Part shown: positions 49,388-58,383 of the stretch, piece by piece
How the letters are laid out: each line of letters opens with the position of its first letter
Numbering within the stretch: the stretch's first letter is position 1
DNA from: Pullilachnospira sp963929535
GTDB lineage: Bacteria; Bacillota; Clostridia; Lachnospirales; Lachnospiraceae
Reading direction: 5' to 3'
Assembly: GCA_963929535.1 (NCBI GenBank)
Contig: CAWVIZ010000016.1
Span: forward strand, 1 to 64,000
Length of the DNA stretch: 64,000 bases
Notes under the pieces: model-generated
The model's input: the letters and a program-made list of their open reading frames with translations, nothing else
Database searches by the model: none
What the model was told of the DNA's origin: nothing
Made by a program: the position numbers and the translations under genes

Positions 49388-50287
49388 TCAATCCTCTGTC
49401 AGTTCCTCTTTCCACTCATACAGCTTATCCAGCTCCATGCTTTCCCGGAATGTCACCTGAGTTTCTCCATTGACAGATATCTGTACCTTTTTCACCGTTC
49501 CCACCTGGATCAGGGAATTTACAATGGCATAGACAGGGATCTCTTCCTGTACGGTCAGCGCCTCTGTAACAAATTTATCGTCCAGATTCACATAACCGAT
49601 CCCGTCTGCCACAGTCACTCCGATAATTCCGGTATTGGGAGAAATTACGGGGTAATGGCCGTCCTCCTGGGGTCCCCGGATCAGCTGCTCCACCACCACC
49701 CGTTCCAGAGGGGTGCTGCTGATGTAATATACCTTCCTCTGCTCTTCCACCAGTCTATCCCCGTCTTCATTGGTGAAGTACAGGGTAATATCCGAATACT
49801 GGTAGGAATTGATCTCCTCTCCGGAGTTCTCCAGAAAACTGTCCAGGCTCAGAAGGCCGATGGAATTCCCTTCGGAATCCTTCAGCTCCTCTCCCGCCAC
49901 TGTAATCTGCACATACTTTATCTGAGGAATCTGTACAAAATTCTTCACCAGCACCGCCCTGCACAAAATCTCCTGTACGGAATCCAGATTGCCGTAACTG
50001 GCTTCCATATCCAGATACAGCGTGCCTCCATCCAGTTTCCAGGAGGCGATGACCGCTTCCTGGGGCAGCGGTCCCGGCTCCTCCTGGCTGCCCTTCTCAT
50101 TCAGCAGACCTGCCATCTCTTCCACCATTCCCTCCGTGTCCTGGGTACTGGGTTCATAGGCAGTCTCTCCGATGCCATCTCCGGTTACCTGATACAGATA
50201 ATATTCCACTGTCTCCTGGTCTGTCTTACATCCTGTCAGCAGCAGGCAGCAGGCCATCAGCAGACAGCACAGTTTCCAAACTCTCAT
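49388..50287 (-). CDS. GerMN-domain lipoprotein
   Basis: 299 residues. Lipoprotein signal MRVWKLCCLLMACCLLLTGC with the lipobox LLTGC. Two GerMN-like domains: first about residues 75-145, second about 160-290 (TLYFTNEDGDRLVEEQRKVY, STPLERVVVEQLIRGPQEDG, YPVISPNTGIIGVTVADGIG). Such proteins appear beside WalK/PhoR kinases and may sense or modulate the envelope. Same operon as the kinase, gap of 15 bases. Confidence 0.85.
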   Translation of the reverse strand: MRVWKLCCLLMACCLLLTGCKTDQETVEYYLYQVTGDGIGETAYEPSTQDTEGMVEEMAGLLNEKGSQEEPGPLPQEAVIASWKLDGGTLYLDMEASYGNLDSVQEILCRAVLVKNFVQIPQIKYVQITVAGEELKDSEGNSIGLLSLDSFLENSGEEINSYQYSDITLYFTNEDGDRLVEEQRKVYYISSTPLERVVVEQLIRGPQEDGHYPVISPNTGIIGVTVADGIGYVNLDDKFVTEALTVQEEIPVYAIVNSLIQVGTVKKVQISVNGETQVTFRESMELDKLYEWKEELTED

Positions 50288-50302
50288 AGCTCCATCCTTT
50301 GC

Positions 50303-51733
50303 TTATGCGATATACGTCAGAGGGATACGGACGGAAAATGTGGTTCCCTCGTTTTCCTTGCTGCGCACGCGGATCGCTCCCCGGTGCATCAAAATGGCGC
50401 TCCTGGTAATAGCCAGTCCCAGTCCCGTTCCATCAATCTCCGTGGAATGAGACTTGTCCACCCGGTAAAATCTTTCAAAGATATGATCGATGGAATCCTC
50501 AGGAATCCCCATTCCCGAATCCGCCACCGTCACATAAAAATACTTGTGATCCGCATTCAGAGACACCCGTACCCACCCATTCTCATGGTTATACTTAATG
50601 CCGTTCTCCACCAGATTGGAAATGGCCAGTGTCAGTTTCGTCTCGTCAATCTCCGCATTCACCGGACGAAAGCTCTCCAGAATCAGCTCGATATTTTTTC
50701 TGGAAGCGATCGGCTTTAACCGCTTCAGGATCAGTTCCAGCAGCTCATTGATATTTACCTGCTGGATATTCACATTTTCCGCCTTTTTATCCAACTTCAC
50801 CAGAGTCAGCAGATCGGTGATGATTCTGTTTTCCCGATCGATCTCCTCTGTAATATCCTGCATAAATTCCTGATACAGCTCAATGGGTACATTCTCCTGC
50901 CCCACCAGGGAATCTGCCAGTACCTTCATGGAGGTCAGCGGAGTCTTCAGCTCATGTGACACATTGGAGACAAACTCCTGCCTGGAGTTGTCCAGAGATT
51001 TTACCCTTCCCAGCATCTTATTGAAAGCATCCGTGATCAGCTCTGTCTCTGTGTAGTCCGGAACGGAGATCTCGTCCTCCATCAGGCCGTCAGTAATGTC
51101 CTCGATAGCCTTCGTCACCTTGGCGAAGGGTTTCATCAGGATCCCCGCCAGGATATATCCAAGAGCCAGCACCAGGACTCCGATGATCAGAAGCACCAGC
51201 ATTCCTCTCTGCTCCAGGGCGTCTACGCTGGCGGCAATCTCCTCCGTGGACACACTGACCACCATCACCCCCGCCACCGGACTTCCGGTCTCCAGGCTTT
51301 CCTGAACAGGGATCAGCATCTCAATATACCGGTTCTTTTCATCATACTGGCTGGTCTCCTTGCCATCCTCAAAGCAGCGGACCACCTCCTGGGAGATCAT
51401 ATATTTTCCCCAGTCCAGATCGTAAGTATCCTTCACCACCCGGAAATCCCGGTTCACGATCAGGATCCTGCCGCTGTACACATTGCTCAGCATGGACAGC
51501 TCACTGTTGATCGCCTCTGAGCTGGTATCTTCCAGATACTTTTCCTGGACCAGCTGGTTGCTGAGGATATCGCACTGATTCTTTACATTGAACATCCGCA
51601 GGTTTACAGCCCGATCCTCGTAGCTGCTGACAATGCTTTTCTCCACCACCACGCTGGGAACGATGCCGATCACCACCAGTATCACTGTGATCCGGAAACG
51701 AAGGCTCTTAAAAAATGTAAACTTAGGCTTCAC
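50303..51733 (-). CDS. Sensor histidine kinase, WalK/PhoR type
   Basis: 476 residues. Membrane helix ITVILVVIGIVPSVVVEKSI, an extracellular dCache-like sensor (30-165), a second helix MLVLLIIGVLVLALGYILAG, and HAMP. HisKA follows with FVSNVSHELKTPLTSMKVLA (phosphorylated His), then HATPase motifs NLVENGIKYN, DSGMGIPED and GTGLGLAI. Pairs with the regulator 19 bases upstream; likely controls wall homeostasis. Confidence 0.93.
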   Translation of the reverse strand: MKPKFTFFKSLRFRITVILVVIGIVPSVVVEKSIVSSYEDRAVNLRMFNVKNQCDILSNQLVQEKYLEDTSSEAINSELSMLSNVYSGRILIVNRDFRVVKDTYDLDWGKYMISQEVVRCFEDGKETSQYDEKNRYIEMLIPVQESLETGSPVAGVMVVSVSTEEIAASVDALEQRGMLVLLIIGVLVLALGYILAGILMKPFAKVTKAIEDITDGLMEDEISVPDYTETELITDAFNKMLGRVKSLDNSRQEFVSNVSHELKTPLTSMKVLADSLVGQENVPIELYQEFMQDITEEIDRENRIITDLLTLVKLDKKAENVNIQQVNINELLELILKRLKPIASRKNIELILESFRPVNAEIDETKLTLAISNLVENGIKYNHENGWVRVSLNADHKYFYVTVADSGMGIPEDSIDHIFERFYRVDKSHSTEIDGTGLGLAITRSAILMHRGAIRVRSKENEGTTFSVRIPLTYIA

Positions 51734-51751
51734 GCTATTTCCTTCCTCTGC

Positions 51752-52441
51752 TTATCCCTGGAAATAATATCCCACGCCCCATTTGGTATGTACATATTTC
51801 GGCTCACTGGGATTGGCCTCGATCTTCTCTCTCAAACGGCGGATATGAACGTCCACAGTACGCACATCCCCGGGATACTCGTAGCCCCAGACCATATTCA
51901 GAAGATTTTCCCTGCTGTAGACTTTATTGGGATTAAATACCAGGAGTTCCAGCACATCGAATTCCTTGGCAGTCAGATTGATCTCCCTGCCGGCGATAAA
52001 TACTCTCCGGCTCTCGCAGTCCAGCTTCAGGTCTCCCACCTCCACAACCCGGGCCTTCTCTTCCTTGTCCGCCGGCTTGGAGGTTCTCCGCATGATTGCT
52101 TTGATCCTGGCTTTCACCTCCAGGATATTAAACGGCTTGGTGATGTAATCATCCGCACCGTACTCCAGCCCCAGGATCTTATCCATATCCTCTCCTTTAG
52201 CCGTCAGCATAATGATAGGTACGTCAGAAAATTCCCGCACCTGCTGGCAGACCTCCAGTCCGTTCAGCTTTGGGAGCATCAGATCCAGCAGAATAATGTC
52301 GTAATCCTTATTATGAGCGCATTCCAGCGCTTCCTCTCCGTCATAGGCACAGTCCACCTCCATGCCATCCTGCTCCAGGCTGAACCGGATCCCCTTTACA
52401 ATCAACTTTTCATCATCGACAACAAGCACCTTTTTTGCCAT
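51752..52441 (-). CDS. OmpR-family response regulator (WalR-like)
   Basis: 229 residues. Receiver MAKKVLVVDDEKLIVKGIRF with DD pair, phospho-Asp in YDIILLDLMLPKLNG, and lysine in MLTAKGED. C-terminal winged helix with EINLTAKEFDVLELLVFNPN and YPGDVRTVDVHIRRLREKIE. Start ATG 52441 has GAGGAGTGG in front. Between comEA and the kinase, an arrangement that ties competence genes to the two-component operon. Confidence 0.94.
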   Translation of the reverse strand: MAKKVLVVDDEKLIVKGIRFSLEQDGMEVDCAYDGEEALECAHNKDYDIILLDLMLPKLNGLEVCQQVREFSDVPIIMLTAKGEDMDKILGLEYGADDYITKPFNILEVKARIKAIMRRTSKPADKEEKARVVEVGDLKLDCESRRVFIAGREINLTAKEFDVLELLVFNPNKVYSRENLLNMVWGYEYPGDVRTVDVHIRRLREKIEANPSEPKYVHTKWGVGYYFQG

Positions 52442-52452
52442 ATCTCCACTCC

Positions 52453-53292
52453 TCAATCCACTGTAATTTGGTCTTTTAATTTTTCATACGTTTTTTCTTT
52501 TATTCCCTCTACCTGCATCAGGTCCTCAGGTGTCCGGAAACCTCCGTTCTCCTCCCGGTAAGTCAGGATTGCCTCTGCCCTGGTCTCCCCGATACCTGTA
52601 AGAGTCATCAGCTCTTCTTTGTCCGCAGTGTTCAGATTCACCTTCCCACCGCCATCCGTCCCATTTCCGGAATCGGAAGTCTGCAGATCCCCTTCCAGAG
52701 CAGACCCTCCGGATGAAACGGTCTGCGGTACCTGTCCCTGGGCTTTCAGAAGCTCTGCTTCTTCTCTGGTATAAACCCGGATCTGCTGTCCGTCCTCCAG
52801 ACGGCCAGCCTGATTCATGCTCTCCCGGTCAGCGTTATCGGCAAATCCTCCCGCCTTTTCAATGGCCTGGAACACTCTGCTCCCCTCCGGAAGTGTGTAA
52901 ACGCCGGGAGAACAAACCGCCCCGGCTACATCCACATAAATCAATCCGGCCTCCTGATCCGGTTCGCTTCCCCTGGAAGCGGCGTCCGCTTCGTCTGCCG
53001 TATCGGTTCCCAGGCTCTCCCGGCTCCTGCCGGAATCCTCTTCCGCCCCGGAACTTTCCCCGGCTTCCTGCCCGGTTCCGCTATCCGTCTCTCCCGCAGC
53101 GTTCTGGCCCGTCCCGGCCTTCCCGCTGTCATCCGGATCCGTCCCCTGTTCCGATTCCTCCGCCGTCTCCCCGGCCCCGGAACCTTCCCCGGCTTCCGGA
53201 AAAACAGATACCGAACGGCTGCACCCTGGCATCATCCCTATCAGGGCAACAGCCAGCAGACCTGTCAGGCTGCTTATGATCCTTTTTTTCAT
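52453..53292 (-). CDS. comEA: ComEA-type DNA-binding lipoprotein
   Basis: 279 residues. Lipobox MMPGCS, then a ~100-residue acidic Gly/Glu/Ser/Asp-rich spacer (EAGEGSGAGETAEESEQGTD), a SLBB domain (GLIYVDVAGAVCSPGVYTLP, EGSRVFQAIEKAGGFADNAD), and helix-hairpin-helix motifs (GKVNLNTADKEELMTLTGIG, FRTPEDLMQVEGIKEKTYEK). It binds DNA outside the membrane for ComEC. The long spacer probably reaches through the wall. Heads the operon. Confidence 0.92.
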   Translation of the reverse strand: MKKRIISSLTGLLAVALIGMMPGCSRSVSVFPEAGEGSGAGETAEESEQGTDPDDSGKAGTGQNAAGETDSGTGQEAGESSGAEEDSGRSRESLGTDTADEADAASRGSEPDQEAGLIYVDVAGAVCSPGVYTLPEGSRVFQAIEKAGGFADNADRESMNQAGRLEDGQQIRVYTREEAELLKAQGQVPQTVSSGGSALEGDLQTSDSGNGTDGGGKVNLNTADKEELMTLTGIGETRAEAILTYREENGGFRTPEDLMQVEGIKEKTYEKLKDQITVD

Positions 53293-53409
53293 GTATATAT
53301 CTCCTTTCCGCATCTCGCTGCGTCAAGGCTCCCTCCATACATACACATTTTATTTTACCCAATTCCCCCCTCAATTACAAGTAACTTTTCACGAAACATT
53401 TCCCGGTAT

Positions 53410-53552
53410 GTAACAGTTCAGCCTTCCGGCTTCACTGTTACAAATGTATGCACACAGGCTGCGATTTTCGCATCCTGGCGCCCGCAAATCTCGGGATCAC
53501 GCTGCGAATGCAGCGTGACACCTCGCGGGACATTGGAAGGCTGAACTGTAAC
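53410..53552. repeat. 143-bp element with terminal inverted repeats, copy 1
   Basis: Ends GTAACAGTTCAGCCTTCC and GGAAGGCTGAACTGTAAC form an 18-bp inverted repeat with one mismatch. An inner hairpin CACGCTGC-GAAT-GCAGCGTG is present. Nearly identical to 55922-56064, same orientation and same length. No ORF. MITE-like or REP-type. The remainder of 53293-53788 shows no gene. Confidence 0.8.
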
Positions 53553-53788
53553 CCCGGTATGCAGCCGTTCTGCTTTCCCACTGCAGATGCAGCTGGATCC
53601 CCAGGCCCGCAGACACCGGGCCGCGATTTTCGCATCTTGCTCACTTGTTATCCCCAACGCCCCAGACCGCAGATGACCTGTCTCAGCACTTCACGGAGCG
53701 GGGACCGGGGACAGTCCTCCCGGGCGACGGCGGTACAGCAGCACGGCCTGCCGGAACCGCTGTGCAAAAATTGGCCGGACCGGGGATC

Positions 53789-54220
53789 TCATTCCCACTT
53801 GAACAGGATCAAACCGGCAACAGCCACTCCCATCCCCAGCATCTTTCTCCACTCAAAAGGCTTTTTTTCCACACCGAAAATCCCGAAAAGCTCGATCAGA
53901 TATGCCACAGCCAGCTGCGCGATCACGATCAGCAGCGCGGCTCTGGCCGGTCCCAGACTTTCCATACTTTTGATCACGGTAACGGTGATAAAAGCTCCGA
54001 TCACTCCGCCCAGCAGCATATACTTATGGTCTACCTGCCACAAAGCCCCGATGCTGTCCCTCCCGGTGAAGAACCAGGCCGCAATACAGACCAGCAGCGC
54101 AGAAAGCTGTACCCATCCCGTGGAGACCCACAGGCTGCTCTGCTTGGTCACCTCTGTATTGAATACGCCCTGAATACTCATCAGCGCTCCCGACAATACG
54201 GCAATCCAGATTCCCAACAT
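53789..54220 (-). CDS. YdcZ/DUF606 family transporter
   Basis: 143 residues, five hydrophobic segments (GIWIAVLSGALMSIQGVFNT, VSTGWVQLSALLVCIAAWFF, YMLLGGVIGAFITVTVIKSM, LGPARAALLIVIAQLAVAYL, MLGMGVAVAGLILFKWE). DMT superfamily half-size exporter of unknown substrate. ATG 54220 with GGAGGG seven bases upstream; the ribosome site edges a hairpin. Confidence 0.85.
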   Translation of the reverse strand: MLGIWIAVLSGALMSIQGVFNTEVTKQSSLWVSTGWVQLSALLVCIAAWFFTGRDSIGALWQVDHKYMLLGGVIGAFITVTVIKSMESLGPARAALLIVIAQLAVAYLIELFGIFGVEKKPFEWRKMLGMGVAVAGLILFKWE

Positions 54221-54230
54221 AAAAAATCCC

Positions 54231-54260
54231 TCCATACTGTAGTCTTTTTTACAGTATGGA
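54231..54260 (-). promoter_or_regulatory. Leader hairpin over ribosome site of ydcZ-like gene
   Basis: CCATACTGTA (54232-54241) pairs with TACAGTATGG (54250-54259) with an A-rich loop on the minus strand. The last stem bases run into the GGAGGG ribosome site, so folding would hinder translation. Plus strand shows the same stem followed by GAGAGATTTTTC, so it may also terminate. Confidence 0.45.
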
Positions 54261-54299
54261 GAGATTTTTCAATTTTTATTCCCGCGGGCAACGAGCCAA

Positions 54300-54458
54300 G
54301 CGGACATGCTTGCATGTCCATTTGGCGGCGCTGTGTGCCGGTGGCACACGTTTAGCGCCGACCGAAGTGGAACGGAGACCTGCCGCGAGGGTCAAAGACC
54401 CCGCAGCTCTGCTGCGCTGCAAGTTTGATGCCCCGTAGCTTGCTGCGGGGTCTTTGAC
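54300..54458. repeat. Structured intergenic repeat region
   Basis: Contains GGACATGC-TT-GCATGTCC (54300-54317). It also holds a diverged reverse-oriented relative of the 51-bp repeat of 58.1 kb (54334-54380), and a 15-bp perfect inverted repeat GTCAAAGACCCCGCA (54391-54405 with 54444-54458). No gene in 54236-54602. Confidence 0.65.
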
Positions 54459-54602
54459 TCCCGCAAGGCAGCCCACCCAGCGTACATGCCTGCATATTCC
54501 TTGGGCAGCAGCCAGCTGAAATGGACCAGGCCGCCATACTTGTATGGAATATGGAGGCGCACAGCGGCCTTCGCGGGAAAGCGGAAGCTAAACGGTTACT
54601 TT

Positions 54603-55733
54603 TCAGCTTTCCAGGATCTGTGCCGCTTTCTTCAGTTCATCCCGGATATGGATATGCTGGGGACAGACAGTTTCGCATTTTCCGCACTGGATACAGTCGG
54701 AAGCCTTTCCCCATCCATGCCCTGTGGTGTTCCAGGTGTATTTTCCTTTTGCTCCCTCAAGATCATTGTACATGTTATAAATATTTACCGCCTGGAAAGT
54801 TCCGTAGATGGCCACATGCTGGGGGCAGCCCTTCATGCAGTAAGCGCAGGCTGTACAGGGAACCGTCTGGAAGGATTCCAGAATCTCTCTGGCCTTTGCT
54901 ACCGTCTCCTGCTCCCTGTCTGTGAGCGGTTTGAATTCTTTCATATAAGAAAGATTATCCTCCATCTGCTCCAGGTTGGACATACCCGACAATACTGTCA
55001 CAACCCCCTCCAGCGAGGCCGCAAAGCGGATCGCCCAGGAGGATGGCGATGCAGCCGGATTCTCCTTCTCAAAAAGCTCCCTGATCTGCTGGGGCGGATT
55101 CGCCAGGGTACCGCCCTTCACCGGTTCCATAATGATCACAGGTTTTCCGTGTTTTCTGGCCACCTCATAACATTTTCTGGATTCAATGGCCGGCGCTTCC
55201 CAATCCGCATAGTTGATCTGAAGCTGTACAAATTCCATCTCCGGGTGAGCAGTGAGAATTTCATCCAGTACCTCCGCCCTGTCATGGAAAGAAAATCCCA
55301 GATGGCGGATCAGGCCCTCTTCCTTTTTCTTTGCAAGGAAATTCCAGATATCGTAATCATCGAAAAAATGGGTTCTCTGCTCTCCCAGATTATGCAGCAG
55401 ATAAAAGTCAAAATAGCCTGCTCCGGTACGGGCCAGCGATGTCTCAAACATCTGCTCTGCCTCTTCCTTATTTTTGGCTCCGGCCCAGGCGGGAAGCTTG
55501 GTAGCCAGCATAAAACGGTCTCTGGGATAACGGTCTACCAGAGCCGCCTTGATGGCTTTTTCCGACTCCCCGTTGTTATATCCATAAGCCGTATCAAAAT
55601 AGTAAAAGCCTTCCTCCAGAAAACGGTCCACCATTTTCTTGGTCTGCTCAATGTCGATAGCCTCCCCGTTCATGGGAAGACGCATCAGTCCGAATCCCAG
55701 CTTGGGGATCTTTTCACCCAGATAATTCTCCAT
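54603..55733 (-). CDS. Aldo/keto reductase with C-terminal 4Fe-4S domain
   Basis: 376 residues from ATG 55733 (GGGAGG ahead). AKR barrel in residues 8-260: KIPKLGFGLMRLPMNGEAID, FYYFDTAYGYNNGESEKAIK with catalytic Asp/Tyr, and FYLLHNLGEQRTHFFDDYDI. The ferredoxin-like end has CTACAYCMKGCPQ and CIQCGKCETVCPQ. Common in Clostridia as an NAD(P)H/ferredoxin-linked oxidoreductase; substrate unknown. Confidence 0.9.
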   Translation of the reverse strand: MENYLGEKIPKLGFGLMRLPMNGEAIDIEQTKKMVDRFLEEGFYYFDTAYGYNNGESEKAIKAALVDRYPRDRFMLATKLPAWAGAKNKEEAEQMFETSLARTGAGYFDFYLLHNLGEQRTHFFDDYDIWNFLAKKKEEGLIRHLGFSFHDRAEVLDEILTAHPEMEFVQLQINYADWEAPAIESRKCYEVARKHGKPVIIMEPVKGGTLANPPQQIRELFEKENPAASPSSWAIRFAASLEGVVTVLSGMSNLEQMEDNLSYMKEFKPLTDREQETVAKAREILESFQTVPCTACAYCMKGCPQHVAIYGTFQAVNIYNMYNDLEGAKGKYTWNTTGHGWGKASDCIQCGKCETVCPQHIHIRDELKKAAQILES

Positions 55734-55921
55734 ATTCCAACCTCCCTGTTTTTCTTCCGGGAACACCGCGCTCATTTTTCCAGCCCCATCCGGCGCTGCC
55801 GGTCTGCCGGAGAAAATTCCAAAAGCTGATACGCACTCCCGTTGCTCAGTAACTGGTATTATTTTACACCATGGAGTATACTCCAAGTCAATGGGATCCT
55901 GCAGGGAACTTAAAACCGGGC

Positions 55922-56064
55922 GTAACAGTTCAGCCTTCCGGCTTCACTGTTACAAATGCATGCACACAGGCTGCGATTTCCGCAGCCTGGCGCCCGCAAA
56001 TCTCGGGATCACGCTGCGAATGCAGCGTGACACCTCGCGGGATATTGGAAGGCTGAACTGTAAC
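55922..56064. repeat. 143-bp element with terminal inverted repeats, copy 2
   Basis: Second copy of 53410-53552 with only a few changes, in the gap between aldo/keto reductase and phosphoesterase genes. Ends and inner hairpin conserved. Confidence 0.8.
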
Positions 56065-56112
56065 AACCGGGCTGCTGCCATGTCACTATTCACAGCCGCC
56101 CCGCCGGCGGTC

Positions 56113-56961
56113 TTACTTCACGTCCACCGTAACGATCTCCGGAATGTTATGAAATCTGGGAAAGGGTTTTCCTCCGCTTCCCAGCCCTCTGGAAAGGATC
56201 AGGGTATGGCCGGAATTCTCAAATTGCCCATCTACATATTCGGGGAAAAACCCCTCGTCCTGGCTGTAGAGCCCGCCGATCCCCGGTATCCGCACCTGAC
56301 CGCCGTGCTCATGACCGGACAGGCACAGGTCCATATTCCAGATTTCCAGCCCTCTCCACAAAAGCATCCCCGCCGGAATATGGCACAACAGAAGTTTAAA
56401 TCCCTCCAGGCTCTCAAATTGTTTCATAAATTCGTACTCACTTCCATCACCCACCGGCTCGATCAGCCCATAACCGGAAATGCCGCCGATATAAATGCTT
56501 TCTCCATTTATGTCTATTTCCTTGTACTCATTATTCAGCACCACTGCGCCGGCTTCTTCCAGCGTTTCCTTTAATTCCGTGTCAAAATTCTCCTCATAGG
56601 CAGTCTCATGGTTCCCCAGGGAAAAGAAAACCGGATACTTTTCTGACAGACGGGTGATCAGGTCTGTCACAACATCCACGGACTGTTCATCCCGGTTCAG
56701 CATATCTCCCGTCATGCAGATAAAATCCGGATCCTGTTCCTCTATTTTCTTTATCAGCCTGCTGTTGTCCTTTCCAAAGCTCATATTATGCAGGTCCGTA
56801 AGCTGTACGAACCGGAAGGATTGCTGTATCTTATCCGACTCCACTTCATACGGCGTCACGGTCAGACCGTATTTGGAAATGATGATTTCCCCCGCAATAT
56901 AAACTGCCGCGATAAGCAGTACCACTTTCACCGTTAAAAATATCTTTTTCTTCAATGTCAC
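56113..56961 (-). CDS. Membrane-anchored metallophosphoesterase (YkuE/YaeI-like)
   Basis: 282 residues. N-terminal helix IFLTVKVVLLIAAVYIAGEI, then calcineurin-type motifs: DLHN in FVQLTDLHNMSFG, GDMLNR, GNHE, and GHEHGGQVRIPG near the end. GTG start with GGGAGG upstream. Probably acts on lipid-linked phosphoesters at the membrane. Confidence 0.9.
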   Translation of the reverse strand: MTLKKKIFLTVKVVLLIAAVYIAGEIIISKYGLTVTPYEVESDKIQQSFRFVQLTDLHNMSFGKDNSRLIKKIEEQDPDFICMTGDMLNRDEQSVDVVTDLITRLSEKYPVFFSLGNHETAYEENFDTELKETLEEAGAVVLNNEYKEIDINGESIYIGGISGYGLIEPVGDGSEYEFMKQFESLEGFKLLLCHIPAGMLLWRGLEIWNMDLCLSGHEHGGQVRIPGIGGLYSQDEGFFPEYVDGQFENSGHTLILSRGLGSGGKPFPRFHNIPEIVTVDVK

Positions 56962-56990
56962 AAATAACCTCCCGTCATATCAACTTCCGC

Positions 56991-57019
56991 TTGTTATATA
57001 CCAATTCATTTGCTATAAT
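56991..57019 (+). promoter_or_regulatory. Promoter of glycosyltransferase-like gene
   Basis: TTGTTA (56991-56996), 17-base spacer, TATAAT (57014-57019), about 70 bases before the start codon. Confidence 0.7.
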
Positions 57020-57087
57020 TTCATTATTATAGTGTGTAACTACATTCTATTTTCAACATCAGTCCTGTGGAAAAGGGGGATTCATTT

Positions 57088-58077
57088 ATGGGAATCTATG
57101 AGATTTATCGAAAAAAGATATATCCCAATATTGATAACTGGTATCATACTGCGGATTCCATCCGCTACCGGAAATTTGCCCTCCGGCTTTCTGATCATTT
57201 TCTTTCCGATCAGTCTTTTCACCCGCGGCAGATTATGCGGATCACAAAAGGAGAATTTTCCTACGAATATTTTAATTTCTGTTATCTGCACAACATACTT
57301 TCTTTGATGCTTTATGCCGTCTATCACAGGGCGATTCCGCTGGTCTGCATCAATGAATCGGAAAAAGATCTGATCCAGTGGGAGTGGTATTTTCATCAGC
57401 CGGAGTTTCCGTCTGCCGGCATCCGGGAATCTGCCTCCTCCGACTGCCCGCATGTAACTGCCTCCTTCCAGCCCCGCTTTCAGGATATCTACGATCCCTC
57501 CCTTGTGCGGCTGTGGGGAAAGCTCTATGAAAATTTTGTCCAGCCAAACGATACCACCAGAAAGTACGTGGATGCCGAATACCAGACACTGTTCTCCAAA
57601 AAACGTCAGGTACTGGGAGTCATCTGCCGCGGAACAGACTATACGTCACTCCATCCTCCCGGCCATCCTGTTCAGCCTCCGGTAGAGGATGTGATCGCCC
57701 TCTGCAGAGAGCAGCTGAAGTCAGGGGCTTATGACGCCATCTACCTGGCCACTGAAGAAAAACAGATCCGGGACGCCTTCTGTGAGGCCTTCCCCGGCAT
57801 GATCCTGGAAAACAAGCGGCGCTACTACGATGAGATTTACTACAAGGATGACAGCATACAGTACATTAAGGATGTCCGTTTTGACCGGGATAATAACAAC
57901 TACTGGATGGGGCTGGAATATCTCTCTTCCATTCTCCTTCTCTCCCGGTGTACTGCTCTGATCGGTGGAAACTGCGGAGGAACCATGGCGGCTCTGTTTT
58001 TCAACAATGGCCGCTACCGCTATACGCACATTTTTAACCTGGGGCTTTATCCCTGGTCATCACCTGAAAATCGCTAA
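57088..58077 (+). CDS. Fucosyltransferase-superfamily-like protein
   Basis: 329 residues, AAAAGGGGG ribosome site. The VLGVICRGTDYTSLHPPGHP segment resembles the basic/acidic nucleotide-sugar motif of alpha-1,2/1,6 and O-fucosyltransferases, followed by AYDAIYLATEEKQIRDAFCE and CTALIGGNCGGTMAALFFNN. No signal peptide. Its position at the edge of a capsule cluster supports a glycosyltransferase role. The stop codon lies in the first unit of the 51-bp tandem repeat. Confidence 0.6.
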   Translation: MGIYEIYRKKIYPNIDNWYHTADSIRYRKFALRLSDHFLSDQSFHPRQIMRITKGEFSYEYFNFCYLHNILSLMLYAVYHRAIPLVCINESEKDLIQWEWYFHQPEFPSAGIRESASSDCPHVTASFQPRFQDIYDPSLVRLWGKLYENFVQPNDTTRKYVDAEYQTLFSKKRQVLGVICRGTDYTSLHPPGHPVQPPVEDVIALCREQLKSGAYDAIYLATEEKQIRDAFCEAFPGMILENKRRYYDEIYYKDDSIQYIKDVRFDRDNNNYWMGLEYLSSILLLSRCTALIGGNCGGTMAALFFNNGRYRYTHIFNLGLYPWSSPENR

Positions 58078-58355
58078 ACGTGTGCCACTGGCACGCAGCG
58101 GTCTTCGCTCCGCTCCGGTCGGCGCTAAACGCGTGCCACCGGCACGCAGCGGTCTTCGCTCCGCTTCGGTCGGCGCTAAGCGCGTGCCACTGGCACGCAG
58201 CGGTCTTCGCTCCGCTTCGGTCGGCGCTAAGCGCGTGCCACTGGCACGCAGCGGTCTTCGCTCCGCTTCGGTCGGCGCTAAACGCGTGCCACCGGCACGC
58301 AGCGGTCTTCGCTCCGCTTCGGTCGGCGCTAAACGCGTGCCACCGGCACGCAGCG
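58072..58355. repeat. 51-bp tandem repeat, 5.5 units
   Basis: Five full units from 58072, then a partial one. Each has the hairpin GTGCC-ACC-GGCAC and the block TCTTCGCTCCGCTTCGGTCGG. Units differ at only a few positions, including the hairpin loop (ACT or ACC). It fills the gap between two convergent genes, so transcription could terminate here. A diverged relative lies at 54.3 kb in the opposite orientation. Confidence 0.9.
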
Positions 58356-58383
58356 CCCCGTGCGGCAGCGGAGGTCTGAACTG

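Noticed and set aside
53645..54355. Plus-strand open frames opposite the YdcZ-like gene
   Set aside because: No ribosome site, odd His/Gln/Pro-rich composition, and the minus-strand gene has clear membrane helices.
58072..58355. Regular repeats resembling a CRISPR array
   Set aside because: The 51-bp units are directly adjacent with no variable spacers, and no cas genes are near.
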